The notes under the pieces were generated by a model, which saw only the letters and a program-made list of their open reading frames with translations, was not told the DNA's origin and searched no databases. The translations under genes were made by a program, and so were the position numbers. Of a stretch of DNA of 64,000 nt, positions 48,105-57,130 are shown in pieces; within the stretch, counting starts at the first letter, position 1; the number at the start of each line of letters is the position of its first letter. Origin of the DNA: Tissierella sp. P1 (GTDB lineage Bacteria; Bacillota; Clostridia; Tissierellales; Tissierellaceae); contig NZ_NPMN01000018.1 in NCBI RefSeq assembly GCF_002266425.1, positions 27,476 through 91,475 on the forward strand, given 5' to 3'.

Positions 48105-49047
48105 AAATAAAACTGGCAAAGAGTTAATAGAATTTGCTGAAACAGAGATATTTGCATTATCCGAAAAGACTACTATAGGTGAATTTGTAGAAATCAAAGA
48201 TATAATCTTGGATGTATATCTTGATATAGATAAAAGATACCAAAATGATGAACTTGAAGGAATCATAACAGGATATCATGCACTAGATAAAGCAACGGAT
48301 GGACTAAAGAAAAAGAATTTAATTTATTTAGCTGGCAGGCCTCCAATGGGGAAAACAGCATTAGCTATAAATATAGCAGAGAAGAACGTATTAGCAGGTA
48401 ACTCTGTAGCAATATTTAGCTTGGAAATGGGCAAAGAAGAGCTAGTTAAAAGATTAATTTTAGGTGCTAATTATATTAACTCACAGAAGATAAAAAATAA
48501 AGAACTAACAGCTGATGAATGGGGCAGGATGCTAAAAGGAGCCAATGCTCTTTTAGATAAAAAACTATTTATTGAAGATAATACAAGCCTTACAGTAGCT
48601 GAAATGACCAGCATGTGTAGGAGAATTAAAAGAGATAAAGGTTTAGATTTAGTTATAATCGACTGTCTGCAGCTAATAAGCTCAAACAATAGTAAGTTGA
48701 GCAGAAGAGAAGAGATAGACAGCATATCTAAAAGTCTAAAGGCTATGGCCAAGGAATTAGATGTACCAGTAATAGTAATATCATCTTTATCTAGAGCAAC
48801 AGAACAAAGGCAAAATAAAAGACAAGTTCTATCAGATCTAAGAGAATCAGGACAAATAGAATATGATGCAGATCTCGTAATGTTTGTTCATAGGGAAGAA
48901 TATTACAATCCTACAGAAGAAAATAAGGGGGAAGCTAAAATAATAATTGCCAAACAAAGAAACGGACAACTAGGAATTGTGAAATTAAAATGGCTGGGAC
49001 AATATACAAAATTTGTAGATGCTAGTCATATAAAGAAAAGAGGATAA
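48094..49047 (+). pseudogene. Replicative DNA helicase (DnaB), N-terminal domain deleted
   Basis: The open frame begins at 48094 with the DnaB linker helix (EIFALSEKTTIGEFVEIKD). The RecA-like domain follows: Walker A AGRPPMGKTALAIN, Walker B LDLVIIDCLQLIS, and SDLRESGQIEYDADLVMFVHRE. About 150-170 N-terminal residues that form the hexamer collar are gone, and the first usable ATG is 48208. It abuts ERF directly, which points to an internal deletion of the replication module. Confidence 0.82.
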
Positions 49048-49048
49048 T

Positions 49049-49270
49049 ATGGACGGTAAAGAAAGAATGAAAGATTTATATAAATATTTTGGTGTAAGGA
49101 AAGAAGAAGATCAAGAGATGTATAGCATAGCAAATATATTTTATGAGATGGGAACAAAGGAAGATGAAGAAGAGAGCATTTGGAGAAACTTAGAAAGTAG
49201 AATGAAGTTTTATAGGAGTAAAAAGAATCGGGGGCAAGCCCCGACTCATTCAAATAAATTGCAATATTAG
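49049..49270 (+). CDS. Hypothetical phage-type protein
   Basis: 73 aa acidic protein that starts right after the helicase (GGATAATATGG). Its last codons overlap the terminator of the mini-gene on the other strand, so the true protein may have ended earlier, near the SKKNRG stretch. Confidence 0.45.
   Translation: MDGKERMKDLYKYFGVRKEEDQEMYSIANIFYEMGTKEDEEESIWRNLESRMKFYRSKKNRGQAPTHSNKLQY
49225..49243 (-). terminator. Terminator of mini-gene 1
   Basis: Minus strand CGGGGCTTGCCCCCG followed by ATTCTTTTT. Nearly identical to the one at 49549-49563. Confidence 0.8.
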
Positions 49271-49359
49271 AAACAGAAGCAGAACAAAAGTATCAATATT
49301 ATAAATATAAAGATTATTGATCCATCAAAGAATCCACCAAAACCTTGTTTATCAGTCAT
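49267..49359 (-). CDS. 30-aa YjcZ-like small hydrophobic protein
   Basis: Start ATG 49359 with RBS AAGGAGG. MTDKQGFGGFFDGS, then a hydrophobic helix IIFIFIILILLF and a Cys-Phe end (CFCF). Size and pattern match the tiny YjcZ-type sporulation proteins of Firmicutes. It lies on the strand opposite to the phage early genes, with its own terminator, so it is an independent unit and possible sporulation cargo of the element. Confidence 0.65.
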   Translation of the reverse strand: MTDKQGFGGFFDGSIIFIFIILILLFCFCF

Positions 49360-49548
49360 AACAGCACCTCCTTGATTATAGATAATTGAGAATAAAGTAT
49401 AAGAAAGAACTATTAGGCCAGGGTATCTTAAATCCTAATATACAATATGAAAGATGATAGTAGATTGTTAATTATTATTTTTAGAGGTAGACAATTAAAT
49501 TATGGACTGAATAGACAAGCTTTATAGGAGTAACGGAGATAAAATAAT

Positions 49549-49563
49549 CGGGGACAAGCCCCG
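49549..49563 (-). terminator. Terminator of mini-gene 2
   Basis: Minus strand CGGGGCTTGTCCCCG followed by ATTATTTTAT. It is a duplicate of the 49229-49243 structure, and the flanks (TTTATAGGAGTAA) are also shared. Confidence 0.75.
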
Positions 49564-49579
49564 ACTCAATTATTGTGAA

Positions 49580-49690
49580 TTAGAAGAAATCACAGTTACA
49601 GAAAATAATTACTAATATTAAAAAGAAGAATAGTAGAGAAGTATCCATACCTCTATGACAATCTCTTCCACCTAATAAGCCATCAGTCAC
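49580..49690 (-). CDS. 36-aa small hydrophobic spore-type protein
   Basis: GTG 49690 with RBS TTAGGAGGCG. MTDGLLGGRDCHRGMDTSLL followed by FFFLILVIIFCNC. A paralogue of the 49267-49359 protein, by the MTD start, hydrophobic helix, Cys-x-Cys end and shared terminator. Such proteins are small membrane or coat-associated peptides in spore formers. Confidence 0.65.
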   Translation of the reverse strand: MTDGLLGGRDCHRGMDTSLLFFFLILVIIFCNCDFF

Positions 49691-49823
49691 AATAAACGCC
49701 TCCTAATTAGTAGTCGAGAGTGAGAGCCCTCTTAATATTATATGAAATCCTATTATAAAGTGTTAATTATATAATCATTAAATTTAAAGAAGGTAAAAGA
49801 ACATAGCTTAGGAGGAGATACTA

Positions 49824-49904
49824 ATGAAAGTATTGAGAAGATGGAAAAAGCTAATTAGAGGGACATTACTTAAAGAATATATAGCAAATAGTATTTTAAA
49901 ATAA
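49824..49904 (+). CDS. 26-aa basic peptide
   Basis: ATG 49824 with strong RBS AGGAGGAG: MKVLRRWKKLIRGTLLKEYI and a short end. Basic amphipathic helix. It lies 11 bp before the RecU gene. The real function is unknown, and it could be only a translational lead-in. Confidence 0.45.
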   Translation: MKVLRRWKKLIRGTLLKEYIANSILK

Positions 49905-49915
49905 GGAGAATATCT

Positions 49916-50380
49916 ATGGGTTATCACAAAGGAGATGTATTTGAAGAAATAATAAACATATCAAATAAGGTCTATAAAAGAAAAGGAATAGCATTGGTAC
50001 AAAAGATAGCTACACTAATGACACCAATAAGACGAGGAGGAAAAATAACCTCTGCATACTATGAGGAAAAAAGCACATTAGATTTTATTGGAGTATATCA
50101 AGGAGTAACTATAGCTTTTGATGCAAAAGAAACTAAAGAAGAAAATAGATTTCCTCTTAGTAATATTCAGGATCATCAAATTGAATTTATGGAAAATTGG
50201 TACAAGCATGGAGGGATATCATTAGTTAGGATACTTTCCATGATTGATACAGGAGCAGTAGCACAATATGAGCTAGTAGATGAACCAGGTAATAAACATA
50301 TGCCACTGATTGTAGACGGTAAAAATATAGAGGAATTTGAAATATTAGGAGAACAATTAAATCTATTTCAGGAAGGATAG
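49916..50380 (+). CDS. RecU-like Holliday-junction resolvase
   Basis: 154 aa, RBS AAGGAGA. RecU/nuclease-fold pattern: KSTLDFIGVYQGVTIAFDAKET (Asp and Asp/Glu-x-Lys metal site), followed by HQIEFMENWYKHGGISLVRI. Phages use RecU homologues to resolve replication intermediates. Confidence 0.82.
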   Translation: MGYHKGDVFEEIINISNKVYKRKGIALVQKIATLMTPIRRGGKITSAYYEEKSTLDFIGVYQGVTIAFDAKETKEENRFPLSNIQDHQIEFMENWYKHGGISLVRILSMIDTGAVAQYELVDEPGNKHMPLIVDGKNIEEFEILGEQLNLFQEG

Positions 50381-50382
50381 AC

Positions 50383-50634
50383 TTAGACAAGCTAATACAA
50401 TTATGTTTTAGAAGTATTATTAGGGAAGTCGATGCAGATAAAGATATTTCAAAACAATATAAAGAGCTGGCTATGGAAGAATATAAGGATCATGAAAATA
50501 CAATAAAAATTATATATGAGAATAAAAGTCATAAAGAACATGAAGGTAAAAAGCATAGGGATAAATGCATCTATAGAGTAGAGGATATTATTCCAAGGAA
50601 GGTAAAGAAAAGACTATATGAAATAGTAAGGTGA
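50383..50634 (+). pseudogene. Hypothetical phage-type protein, start codon lost
   Basis: The frame reads DKLIQLCFRSIIREVDADKD to KKRLYEIVR, 83 codons. RBS AGGAAGG is followed at the right distance by TTA (50383), where TTG or ATG is expected. The first real ATG is 50472, too far inside. Either a start-codon mutation or a non-canonical start. Confidence 0.45.
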
Positions 50635-50643
50635 AGGCAGGAG

Positions 50644-50757
50644 ATGAAAATGAAGAAAATAAGATGTATAAAATGTAGCAAATTACTTCTAGAAGCAGAG
50701 GGAAAAGGGGCAACGATATGCCCTAGATGTAAAACTAAGAATAAATATGATACCTAG
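50644..50757 (+). CDS. Com-like zinc-finger protein
   Basis: 37 aa: RCIKCSKLLLEAEGKG and ICPRCKTKN give a treble-clef zinc site (CxxC, CxxC) of the Mu Com type, a small translational regulator in phages. RBS GCAGGAG; a second ATG lies 6 bp inside. Confidence 0.7.
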   Translation: MKMKKIRCIKCSKLLLEAEGKGATICPRCKTKNKYDT

Positions 50758-50796
50758 AAGAACAATTAGAATAGATAATGTCATTTATGTGTAATT

Positions 50797-50832
50797 GAAT
50801 ATTGAACCTTGAAAACTGAATAATATGGTATT
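50797..50832 (+). repeat. Array junction 0 (right half only)
   Basis: AATATTGAACCTTGAAAA plus CTGAATAATATGGTATT at 50816-50832. It has no left arm, as expected at the array start. The promoter TGATATAAT follows at 50875-50883. Confidence 0.8.
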
Positions 50833-50953
50833 AAAAAAATAGAAGCATAACATATCAAATAGATTCATTATATATGATATAATATCCGCATAGGTAATTT
50901 GTAATAGTAAAAAATGCGAAGCAAGATTATTTATATTTGACAGAGGTGAAATA

Positions 50954-51478
50954 GTGGAATACATTGAGATAATTCCCCATGAAGGAATTGGACCATTAAA
51001 ATTGGGAATGTCATCTGAAGAAATACTTTTTACTCTTGAACAACTTCATACTAAATGGTTAAGTGAACAAAGTTTTGACATATCAAAACCTTCCGACATT
51101 GATTGCTATACGAGATATCAAGACGGTTCATCATTTTTTATGGTAAAATATAAAAACAATAAAGCTGTTGAAATTGCAGTCGACTATGAGCTACGAGAGA
51201 AGATGAAGATAGAGATTTATGGAATTGATGTATTTCAAACGACTGCTGAAGAATTAATATCAAATCTAAAAAATTATAGCGTTTGCAACTATGATATGGA
51301 AGATGAACTGCTTAGCACAAATTACGAATTTGATGATATAGGAATTCGTCTTTGGAGAGAGGAACCATTTCACCCTAAGCTTCTTTCTGATGAGTCATAT
51401 ATAAATGAAATGAGGGAAGTTATTGATGAAATGTATCAGTATCTTTATTTTCAAATAATAGCTGTTAAAAGCTTATAA
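50954..51478 (+). CDS. Cassette gene 1: hypothetical protein
   Basis: 174 aa, GTG start with RBS AGAGGTG. The N-terminal motif IIPHEGIGPLKLGMSSEEI recurs in small orphan or immunity-like proteins of Firmicutes. No catalytic motif. Own promoter (TGATATAAT at 50875) and own terminator at 51570-51602. Confidence 0.65.
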   Translation: MEYIEIIPHEGIGPLKLGMSSEEILFTLEQLHTKWLSEQSFDISKPSDIDCYTRYQDGSSFFMVKYKNNKAVEIAVDYELREKMKIEIYGIDVFQTTAEELISNLKNYSVCNYDMEDELLSTNYEFDDIGIRLWREEPFHPKLLSDESYINEMREVIDEMYQYLYFQIIAVKSL

Positions 51479-51567
51479 TGGAAGATTATGAGCATTATCT
51501 TAGATGGCTTGCATGTCATATAATTTATTTTAAATGTCGTGTTTGTTAAAATTAAATATTTTAATTC

Positions 51568-51701
51568 AATGCCGTATTATTCAGAAACGAATTTTACGGT
51601 GTTTCTATATTATACTTTAGGTAACTAAGTCTATTTATGTGAAGTAATAATTAGAAATTGAAATGAGAACAATGTACCTTGAAAATTGAATAATACGGTA
51701 T
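51568..51701 (+). repeat. Array junction 1
   Basis: Left arm AATGCCGTATTATTCAG (51568-51584), inner arm TACGGTGT (51595-51602) completing a terminator, and right arm TTGAATAATACGGTAT (51686-51701). Confidence 0.85.
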
Positions 51702-51848
51702 AAAAATCAGAAAATTACTACAATAGCATAGAAAATATGGTATAATTTTCTTATTAGTTAAATCAGATTAGTAGATTTAGGCGCCTTAGTGATGTGGGAA
51801 TTATTAGATTTACTAATTGATAAAATATGTAATTTATGAGGTGATTTT

Positions 51849-52451
51849 ATGAAAAAAACGGCTGTACTTATTTACCCCAATTTTTCCATGTAGGAAATTA
51901 GTTCTCTTACAGCATTATTTTGGTTTCATGGAAAAGAAATGACTGTATTTGCATCTAATCTTTCCGAAATTAAAACTGAGGACGGCTTTACATTGATTGC
52001 AGATAAGCTGTTATCTGACTTTAACCGAGAAGAATTTGATTGTATTATATTACCAGGCATAAGTGACCCATTTCCTGTAACAGAAGATGAGGAAGTAATA
52101 CGATTTTTAAAGCGATTTATTGGTGATGAAGATATTGTAATAGGTGCCATTTCAAGTTCACCTATGCTATTGGCTAAAGCAGGATTACTAAAGGATAAAA
52201 AGTATACAAGTGGTATATTAGAGGAAACATTTGAGGAATTTAAATATCTTCCAAAAGAAAATGTGGTAAGAAAACCAGTTGTAAAGGATGGAAACTTAAT
52301 TACAGCAATAGGATTTGCTTTTCGTGAATTTGCAGTTGCTGTTGCTCAATCGGTAGGGGTTGACTGTCCAGATAAAATATTCCAAGGTGTTACAAGAGAA
52401 TATACAGAAGAAGAACTTACCTTTTATCAATCTGATATGTATAAGGATTAA
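51849..52451 (+). pseudogene. Cassette gene 2: DJ-1/PfpI-family protein with amber stop
   Basis: ATG 51849 (RBS GAGGTG) reads KKTAVLIYPNFSM and then TAG at 51891-51893, where Gln or similar is expected. The same frame continues EISSLTALFWFHGKE to the end. Family fold is visible (FDCIILPGISDP), but the usual nucleophile elbow Cys is replaced: AISSSPMLLAKAG has Ser. A 170-aa product could start only at ATG 51939. Probably inactive. Confidence 0.75.
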
Positions 52452-52518
52452 ATTGAAATTTAATAAGACGCAATCTTTTTATTAAATGTCGTGCTTGTTA
52501 AAATAAATATTTTATAAA

Positions 52519-52626
52519 AATACCGTATTATTCAGAAACGAATTATACGGTATTTTTATATTATACTTTACGTAACTAAAGTTATTTATGAGAAATTGAA
52601 CTTTGAAAACTGAATAATACGGTATT
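52519..52626 (+). repeat. Array junction 2
   Basis: AATACCGTATTATTCAG (52519-52535), inner TACGGTAT+TTTTAT, and CTGAATAATACGGTATT (52610-52626). The arms are a perfect 17-bp inverted repeat. Confidence 0.9.
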
Positions 52627-52746
52627 GAAAAGTAAAACATTTATCAAATAATGTAAATAGGCTTATGATATAATATATATACTATAGTTTTCATACAAGT
52701 AGAATTATGTGGTGTAAGAATAACTTAGATTTTGGAGTGATTATAT

Positions 52747-53184
52747 ATGTTTACAAATATAATGAGTGAGCCAATATACGAATGTTATAAATTGCTTATA
52801 GATTTTGCTTTTAAAAAAAGTAAAAAATTTTTTTTTAATATACAAGATGGATTGAGAGTGAATGATAGTGTACTCGGATTATTTAATGAAATGAAGAAGC
52901 ACTTTATTAAAAGAGTACCATCCAACAATTTTTCTCATACAGATTATACAAGAGGAAAACTATATATTTTTGAATGTAATGATGAGACAAATTTGATAAT
53001 AAGAAATAAAGTTACTGGTTTGTACGATTGGAGACTTCCTGAACTTCCAGAAGATTTAAGTTTTATAGATGAAAATGGGGATGTATGGTTTGCAACTATA
53101 TCTCATGAGCATATGGGATGGTTTACTGAAATTAACGACAAAGAAAAGAGGTATTTAAGAAGTATCATAGACGTTAAATTTTAA
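52747..53184 (+). CDS. Cassette gene 3a: hypothetical protein
   Basis: 145 aa, ATG 52747 after TTGGAGTG. Aromatic-rich C terminus (VWFATISHEHMGWFTEI). Unrecognised family, perhaps immunity-like. Promoter TGATATAAT at about 52667. Confidence 0.6.
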   Translation: MFTNIMSEPIYECYKLLIDFAFKKSKKFFFNIQDGLRVNDSVLGLFNEMKKHFIKRVPSNNFSHTDYTRGKLYIFECNDETNLIIRNKVTGLYDWRLPELPEDLSFIDENGDVWFATISHEHMGWFTEINDKEKRYLRSIIDVKF

Positions 53185-53185
53185 A

Positions 53186-53245
53186 TATTGAAAAATAAAT
53201 AGTATTTATTATAATATCTACATAGGTAATTCGTAATAGTAGAAT
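53186..53245 (+). repeat. Relic of an array junction (promoter end only)
   Basis: ATTGAAAAATAAATAG and ATAATATCTACATAGGTAAT with CGTAATAGTA match the promoter side of other junctions (for example 50860-50910). Arms and terminator are gone, which leaves two genes in one unit. Confidence 0.6.
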
Positions 53246-53331
53246 AATACGTAGCTGTATTAGTAAAAATCTTACTATTTGAAGTATCTAAAGGGTATAA
53301 ATATTAATATATTGAATTAGGAGGGATTGTT

Positions 53332-53697
53332 ATGAAATCTTTTATTCCAGTCTTAATTTCGGTTATTCCAATTCCGATTTTAATGATTGCATTTGGAGTT
53401 CTATGGGAAAAGCATCCACCTAAAATTATAAATTGGATATATGGCTATAGATCAATAAGAGCTATGAAGGATGACAATACATGGAAATTTGCAAATCTAT
53501 ATCAAGCAAGAGTATGGCGTTGGAGTGGAAATATCTTGCTAGTATTTGCTTTGATTTTCTCATTAAACTTTACAAAGAGTTATAAAGAAATACCTGCCTG
53601 GATTTTCTATACAGAATTAGGCATTATGATTTTAACAATAATACCAGCAGAAATAGCACTTCGGAGGAAATTTGACAAAGAAGGTAATTTGAGATAA
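53332..53697 (+). CDS. Cassette gene 3b: SdpI-family membrane protein
   Basis: 121 aa, RBS AGGAGGG. SdpI domain: WIYGYRSIRAMKDDNTWKFAN and WRWSGNILL, with three hydrophobic segments. In B. subtilis SdpI gives immunity to the SdpC toxin; a toxin-immunity or sensor role is inferred. Confidence 0.82.
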   Translation: MKSFIPVLISVIPIPILMIAFGVLWEKHPPKIINWIYGYRSIRAMKDDNTWKFANLYQARVWRWSGNILLVFALIFSLNFTKSYKEIPAWIFYTELGIMILTIIPAEIALRRKFDKEGNLR

Positions 53698-53750
53698 GAT
53701 GCATAATTTATATTAAACGTCATGATTGCTAAAACTAAACATTTCATTGA

Positions 53751-53884
53751 AATACCGTATTATTCAGAAACGAATTTTACGGTGTTTTTATGTTGAATTT
53801 TAACTAACTAAGGTTATTAGTTCGACATAGCTATTAAAAATTAATATGATAATTTGAACCTTGAAAACTAAATAATACGGTATT
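53751..53884 (+). repeat. Array junction 4
   Basis: AATACCGTATTATTCAG (53751-53767), inner TTTTACGGTGTTTTTAT, and CTAAATAATACGGTATT (53868-53884). Confidence 0.88.
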
Positions 53885-54001
53885 GTTAGATCGAGAATTT
53901 ATTTTAACAATGTAAAGGATATGGTATAATTTTCTTGTTGAATAAATTGGATTAGCATATAATTGTATAATAAAAATTTTATTGGAAAGGAGTGAAATTT
54001 T

Positions 54002-54568
54002 ATGCAAAAGTATTCAATAGCACCACAGAGAGGTTTTTTCCCCCAACCATCATATTTAATTGGTACTTTTAAAGAAGATGGTATTCCTAATTTTTCTTTA
54101 ATCACATGGATAACATTCTGCTCGGTTAATCCCCCCATGTTAATGTTTGCATCGAGAGGTAGAAAGCTTACTCGTGAACTTGTTGATAAAAATGGAATGT
54201 TTTCAGCAAACCTTGTTACAACTGAAATGATGTACATGGCAGATTATTTTGGAAATACTTCAGGTTATGACAGAGATAAGTGTGAGGATATTAGTATAAA
54301 ATATATAAAAGGTAAAGTTTTAGATATTCCTGTATTAGAAGAATCTCCATGGATATATGAGTGTAAGCTTATTGAGACTATTAATAAGGGTGATGGATGC
54401 ATATATATAGCGGAAGTTAAAAATATATTAGTAGATGAAACAATAAAAGATATATCATATGGAAAAGTTGATTTGATTTCCATTGATCCATTAATATATG
54501 CTCCTGGCCAATATTACAAATTATCATCAAGTATTGGTTCAGTTGGATATTCTAAAAGAACAACGTAA
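54002..54568 (+). CDS. Cassette gene 4a: flavin reductase family protein
   Basis: 188 aa FMN-binding split-barrel protein. ATG 54002 with RBS GAAAGGAGTG. Motifs PSYLIGTFKEDGIPNFSLITW, ASRGRKLTRELVDKNGMFSANL and DYFGNTSGYDRDK match the flavoredoxin/flavin-reductase family. Promoter TGGTATAAT at 53922. An oxidoreductase of unknown partner. Confidence 0.85.
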   Translation: MQKYSIAPQRGFFPQPSYLIGTFKEDGIPNFSLITWITFCSVNPPMLMFASRGRKLTRELVDKNGMFSANLVTTEMMYMADYFGNTSGYDRDKCEDISIKYIKGKVLDIPVLEESPWIYECKLIETINKGDGCIYIAEVKNILVDETIKDISYGKVDLISIDPLIYAPGQYYKLSSSIGSVGYSKRTT

Positions 54569-54642
54569 TGAGTAACTAGTTTATATTAATTGAAATATAT
54601 ATTTTTCAAAATTTAATGATTATAAAATTAAATAATTATAAA

Positions 54643-54668
54643 AAATGCCGTAGTATTAGGGATAATAG
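54643..54668 (+). repeat. Relic of an array junction (left arm only)
   Basis: AATGCCGTAGTATTAGGG is a degraded left arm without terminator partner or right arm. It separates genes 4a and 4b. Confidence 0.55.
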
Positions 54669-54683
54669 AGGGAGGGATAGTAG

Positions 54684-55100
54684 ATGATTGTTACCCCAAA
54701 TTATCATTTTAATGGTAATTGTGAAGAAGCTTTAAAGTTATACCAAAAAGCATTTAATGGTAACCTAATTATGCTTATGCACTATAAGGACGCAAATCCA
54801 AGAGACATATGTATCGAAGACTTATCAGATAGAGAGAAAAACTATGTATACCATGCAGAAATGGTTATAGGAACTCAACGTTTTATGTTTTCTGATGATA
54901 CAGATGAAATTCCTAAAGGTCAGAGTATTTCTATTGTTATTACCTTTGACTGCTCAAGTGATGTTAAGAACGCTTACAATATATTAATTGATGGAGGTAT
55001 GGTTCTTCATCCATTAAGAGAAACATCATACAGCAGTTGCTTTGTATCTCTAATAGATAAATTTGGTATGAGATGGGAACTGATGACAGAGAATAAATGA
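54684..55100 (+). CDS. Cassette gene 4b: PhnB-like VOC-superfamily protein
   Basis: 138 aa, RBS GAGGGAGGG. VOC/PhnB pattern: PNYHFNGNCEEALKLYQKAFNG at the N terminus and SCFVSLIDKFGMRWELMTE at the C terminus. These proteins resemble glyoxalase/bleomycin-resistance folds, often in accessory DNA. Ligand unknown. Confidence 0.85.
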   Translation: MIVTPNYHFNGNCEEALKLYQKAFNGNLIMLMHYKDANPRDICIEDLSDREKNYVYHAEMVIGTQRFMFSDDTDEIPKGQSISIVITFDCSSDVKNAYNILIDGGMVLHPLRETSYSSCFVSLIDKFGMRWELMTENK

Positions 55101-55159
55101 TAATAACTGTATAATATTCTTATTAATCGCCACGATTATAAAATAATATATCCAAATAA

Positions 55160-55269
55160 AATACCGTATTATTCAGAAGTGAATTGTGCGGTATTTTTAT
55201 CTTATCTTTTAAATAACTATGGAAATAAAGATTGAAGATTGAACCTTGAAAATTGAATAATACGGTATT
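55160..55269 (+). repeat. Array junction 6
   Basis: AATACCGTATTATTCAG (55160-55176), inner GTGCGGTATTTTTAT, and TTGAATAATACGGTATT (55253-55269). Confidence 0.88.
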
Positions 55270-55400
55270 GAAAAATAAAAATATTTACCATGACGTGCCA
55301 AATAGATTCATTATATATGCTATAATATTCACATAGGTAATTCATAATAGTATTTTTATATAATATCATAAAAATATTATTAAAATTAAGGGGTGGAGCT

Positions 55401-55718
55401 TTGAAAAAGAAAAAGATTCTTACTATAACTACAATTTGTAGCATTATAGCTTTGTATATTATACTTCATATTACACCGACCTTAGCATTGAGAACTCATT
55501 TATTTATGAGCGGCTATCCTGTTATTGCATTTACCACAGGAATAGTAGATGATGAATTTCACAATAGGATAGATAAACAAATTCTTGAAAGTCAAAACGC
55601 TAAATGCTATACCCTTACAAAACCAGCATTTGAGAAAACAACAAAAGGCCAATTAAGAAATTACAAGGTAACTAAAAAAGGTATTCTATATTTTGCTGAA
55701 TACTACGGAGAATTATAA
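55401..55718 (+). CDS. Cassette gene 5: membrane-anchored hypothetical protein
   Basis: 105 aa, TTG start with RBS GGGGTGGAG. N-terminal hydrophobic anchor (ITTICSIIALYIILHI), then TGIVDDEFHNRIDKQILESQ. I know the pattern only as a clostridial orphan. Extended -10 TGCTATAAT at 55318-55326. Confidence 0.6.
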   Translation: MKKKKILTITTICSIIALYIILHITPTLALRTHLFMSGYPVIAFTTGIVDDEFHNRIDKQILESQNAKCYTLTKPAFEKTTKGQLRNYKVTKKGILYFAEYYGEL

Positions 55719-55777
55719 AAATAATGAATATCATTTATATTAAACATCATAATTATTAAAACTAAATATTTTATTGA

Positions 55778-55899
55778 GATACTGTATTATTCAAAAAAGA
55801 ATTTTACGGTATTTTTATATTATGTTTTAAGTAACTAAGGCTATTTATGTGAAGTAATAATTAGAAACTTGAACTTTGAAAACTGAATAGTACGGTATT
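55778..55899 (+). repeat. Array junction 7
   Basis: GATACTGTATTATTCAA (55778-55794), inner TTTTACGGTATTTTTAT, and CTGAATAGTACGGTATT (55883-55899). Confidence 0.87.
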
Positions 55900-56038
55900 A
55901 AAAACTGAAATATTTCCATAAATTTATTGGTGTTATATGATATGTATGCTACAATATATCATATAAGTAGGTCGTAGTCGTATAATAAGGCGAACTACAG
56001 ATTATTTATATTATATAAACTTTACTACGGAGGTACTT

Positions 56039-56701
56039 ATGAAAACTCACTATTATTTCGGTTGGTTTAACGATGTTTTTCCTGACAAGCTGGTTAAGTT
56101 GTTGCATGAGGATATAACTGATAGAAAATCGCTTATTATGATTAGTGCGAATCCATTTCTTCATGAAGATGAGGAAGTTGGTGCCACTGAACGCTCGTGG
56201 CTTGACCAGGCCAACATTATGTTTGATGAATATCATTTAATTGATTATGGCGTGCAGAAGGAAGAGTCCCAAAAATTAATTCAAAATGCTTCAGTCATTT
56301 TCTTGTTGGGTGGAAATACCGTTGAACAGAACGGTATTTTGATTGAATATGAATTGTCAGATTTGATTAAAAAAAGCAGAGCCGTTGTAATGGGAACAAG
56401 CGCTGGTGCGATAAACATGTCCGCTAAATGGTTATGCTCGAAATACACTGGCTATAAAGGTGAAATAAGCTCTATTTACGATGGTATCGGCCTTGACAAT
56501 TTTTCAGTCCTGTCTCATTTTGATCTTGAAAATAACATTGAGCAGATTCAAGGTGAACTATCTCTCTTATCAGAAGAAATAAATGTTTATGCGTCGAACA
56601 AAGATTGTGCTGTACGCGTAAAGGGAGACAAAATCGACATTTTAGGCAATGTATATTTAATTTCCCACTCAAAGATTCAGAAGTTGGATGAGACGCTTTA
56701 G
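56039..56701 (+). CDS. Cassette gene 6: peptidase S51 (dipeptidase E-like)
   Basis: 220 aa, RBS ACGGAGG. Nucleophile elbow GTSAGAINMSAK (catalytic Ser), upstream FLLGGNTVEQNGI and downstream GLDNFSVLSHFD fit the S51 family (cyanophycinase or alpha-aspartyl dipeptidase types). G+C is clearly higher than in neighbouring cassettes, consistent with a separate origin. About 120 bp of unassigned DNA follow before the next junction. Confidence 0.85.
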   Translation: MKTHYYFGWFNDVFPDKLVKLLHEDITDRKSLIMISANPFLHEDEEVGATERSWLDQANIMFDEYHLIDYGVQKEESQKLIQNASVIFLLGGNTVEQNGILIEYELSDLIKKSRAVVMGTSAGAINMSAKWLCSKYTGYKGEISSIYDGIGLDNFSVLSHFDLENNIEQIQGELSLLSEEINVYASNKDCAVRVKGDKIDILGNVYLISHSKIQKLDETL

Positions 56702-56863
56702 TTGTGGTGAGTGGCTATGGCTTAATTGAATTAATTTCTCTATGCAAAACTTCTGCAACAGACAAGGTCATGGTCGCATACAGCATAAGCATAATCTACA
56801 GTAAGTTTCTTGCACAATATTTATAATAAACGTCATGTTGTAGAAAACTAAATATTTAATTGA

Positions 56864-56998
56864 GATACCGTATTATTCAGAAAAGAATTTTACGGTATTT
56901 TTATATTATGTTTTAAGTAACTAAGGCTATTTATGTGAAGTAATAATTATAAATTCAAATGAGAACATTGAACCTTGAAAATTGAATAATACGGTATT
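56864..56998 (+). repeat. Array junction 8
   Basis: GATACCGTATTATTCAG (56864-56880), inner TTTTACGGTATTTTTAT, and TTGAATAATACGGTATT (56982-56998). Its spacer is almost identical to that of junction 7 for about 60 bp. Confidence 0.9.
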
Positions 56999-57130
56999 GG
57001 GAAGTAACAATATTTACCATTAAACATATGCTGCAATATCTATTAAGCATATGCTACAATATCTATATTAGTAATACATAATAGTAGGATTATGTGCAGT
57101 AAAAAATCAAGGAAGAGGAATTGAGTAAAA

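Noticed and set aside
50797..50832. Remnant of an rRNA operon because of the boxA-like motif
   Set aside because: No 16S, 23S or tRNA sequence is found nearby; the motif recurs only within the junction repeats.
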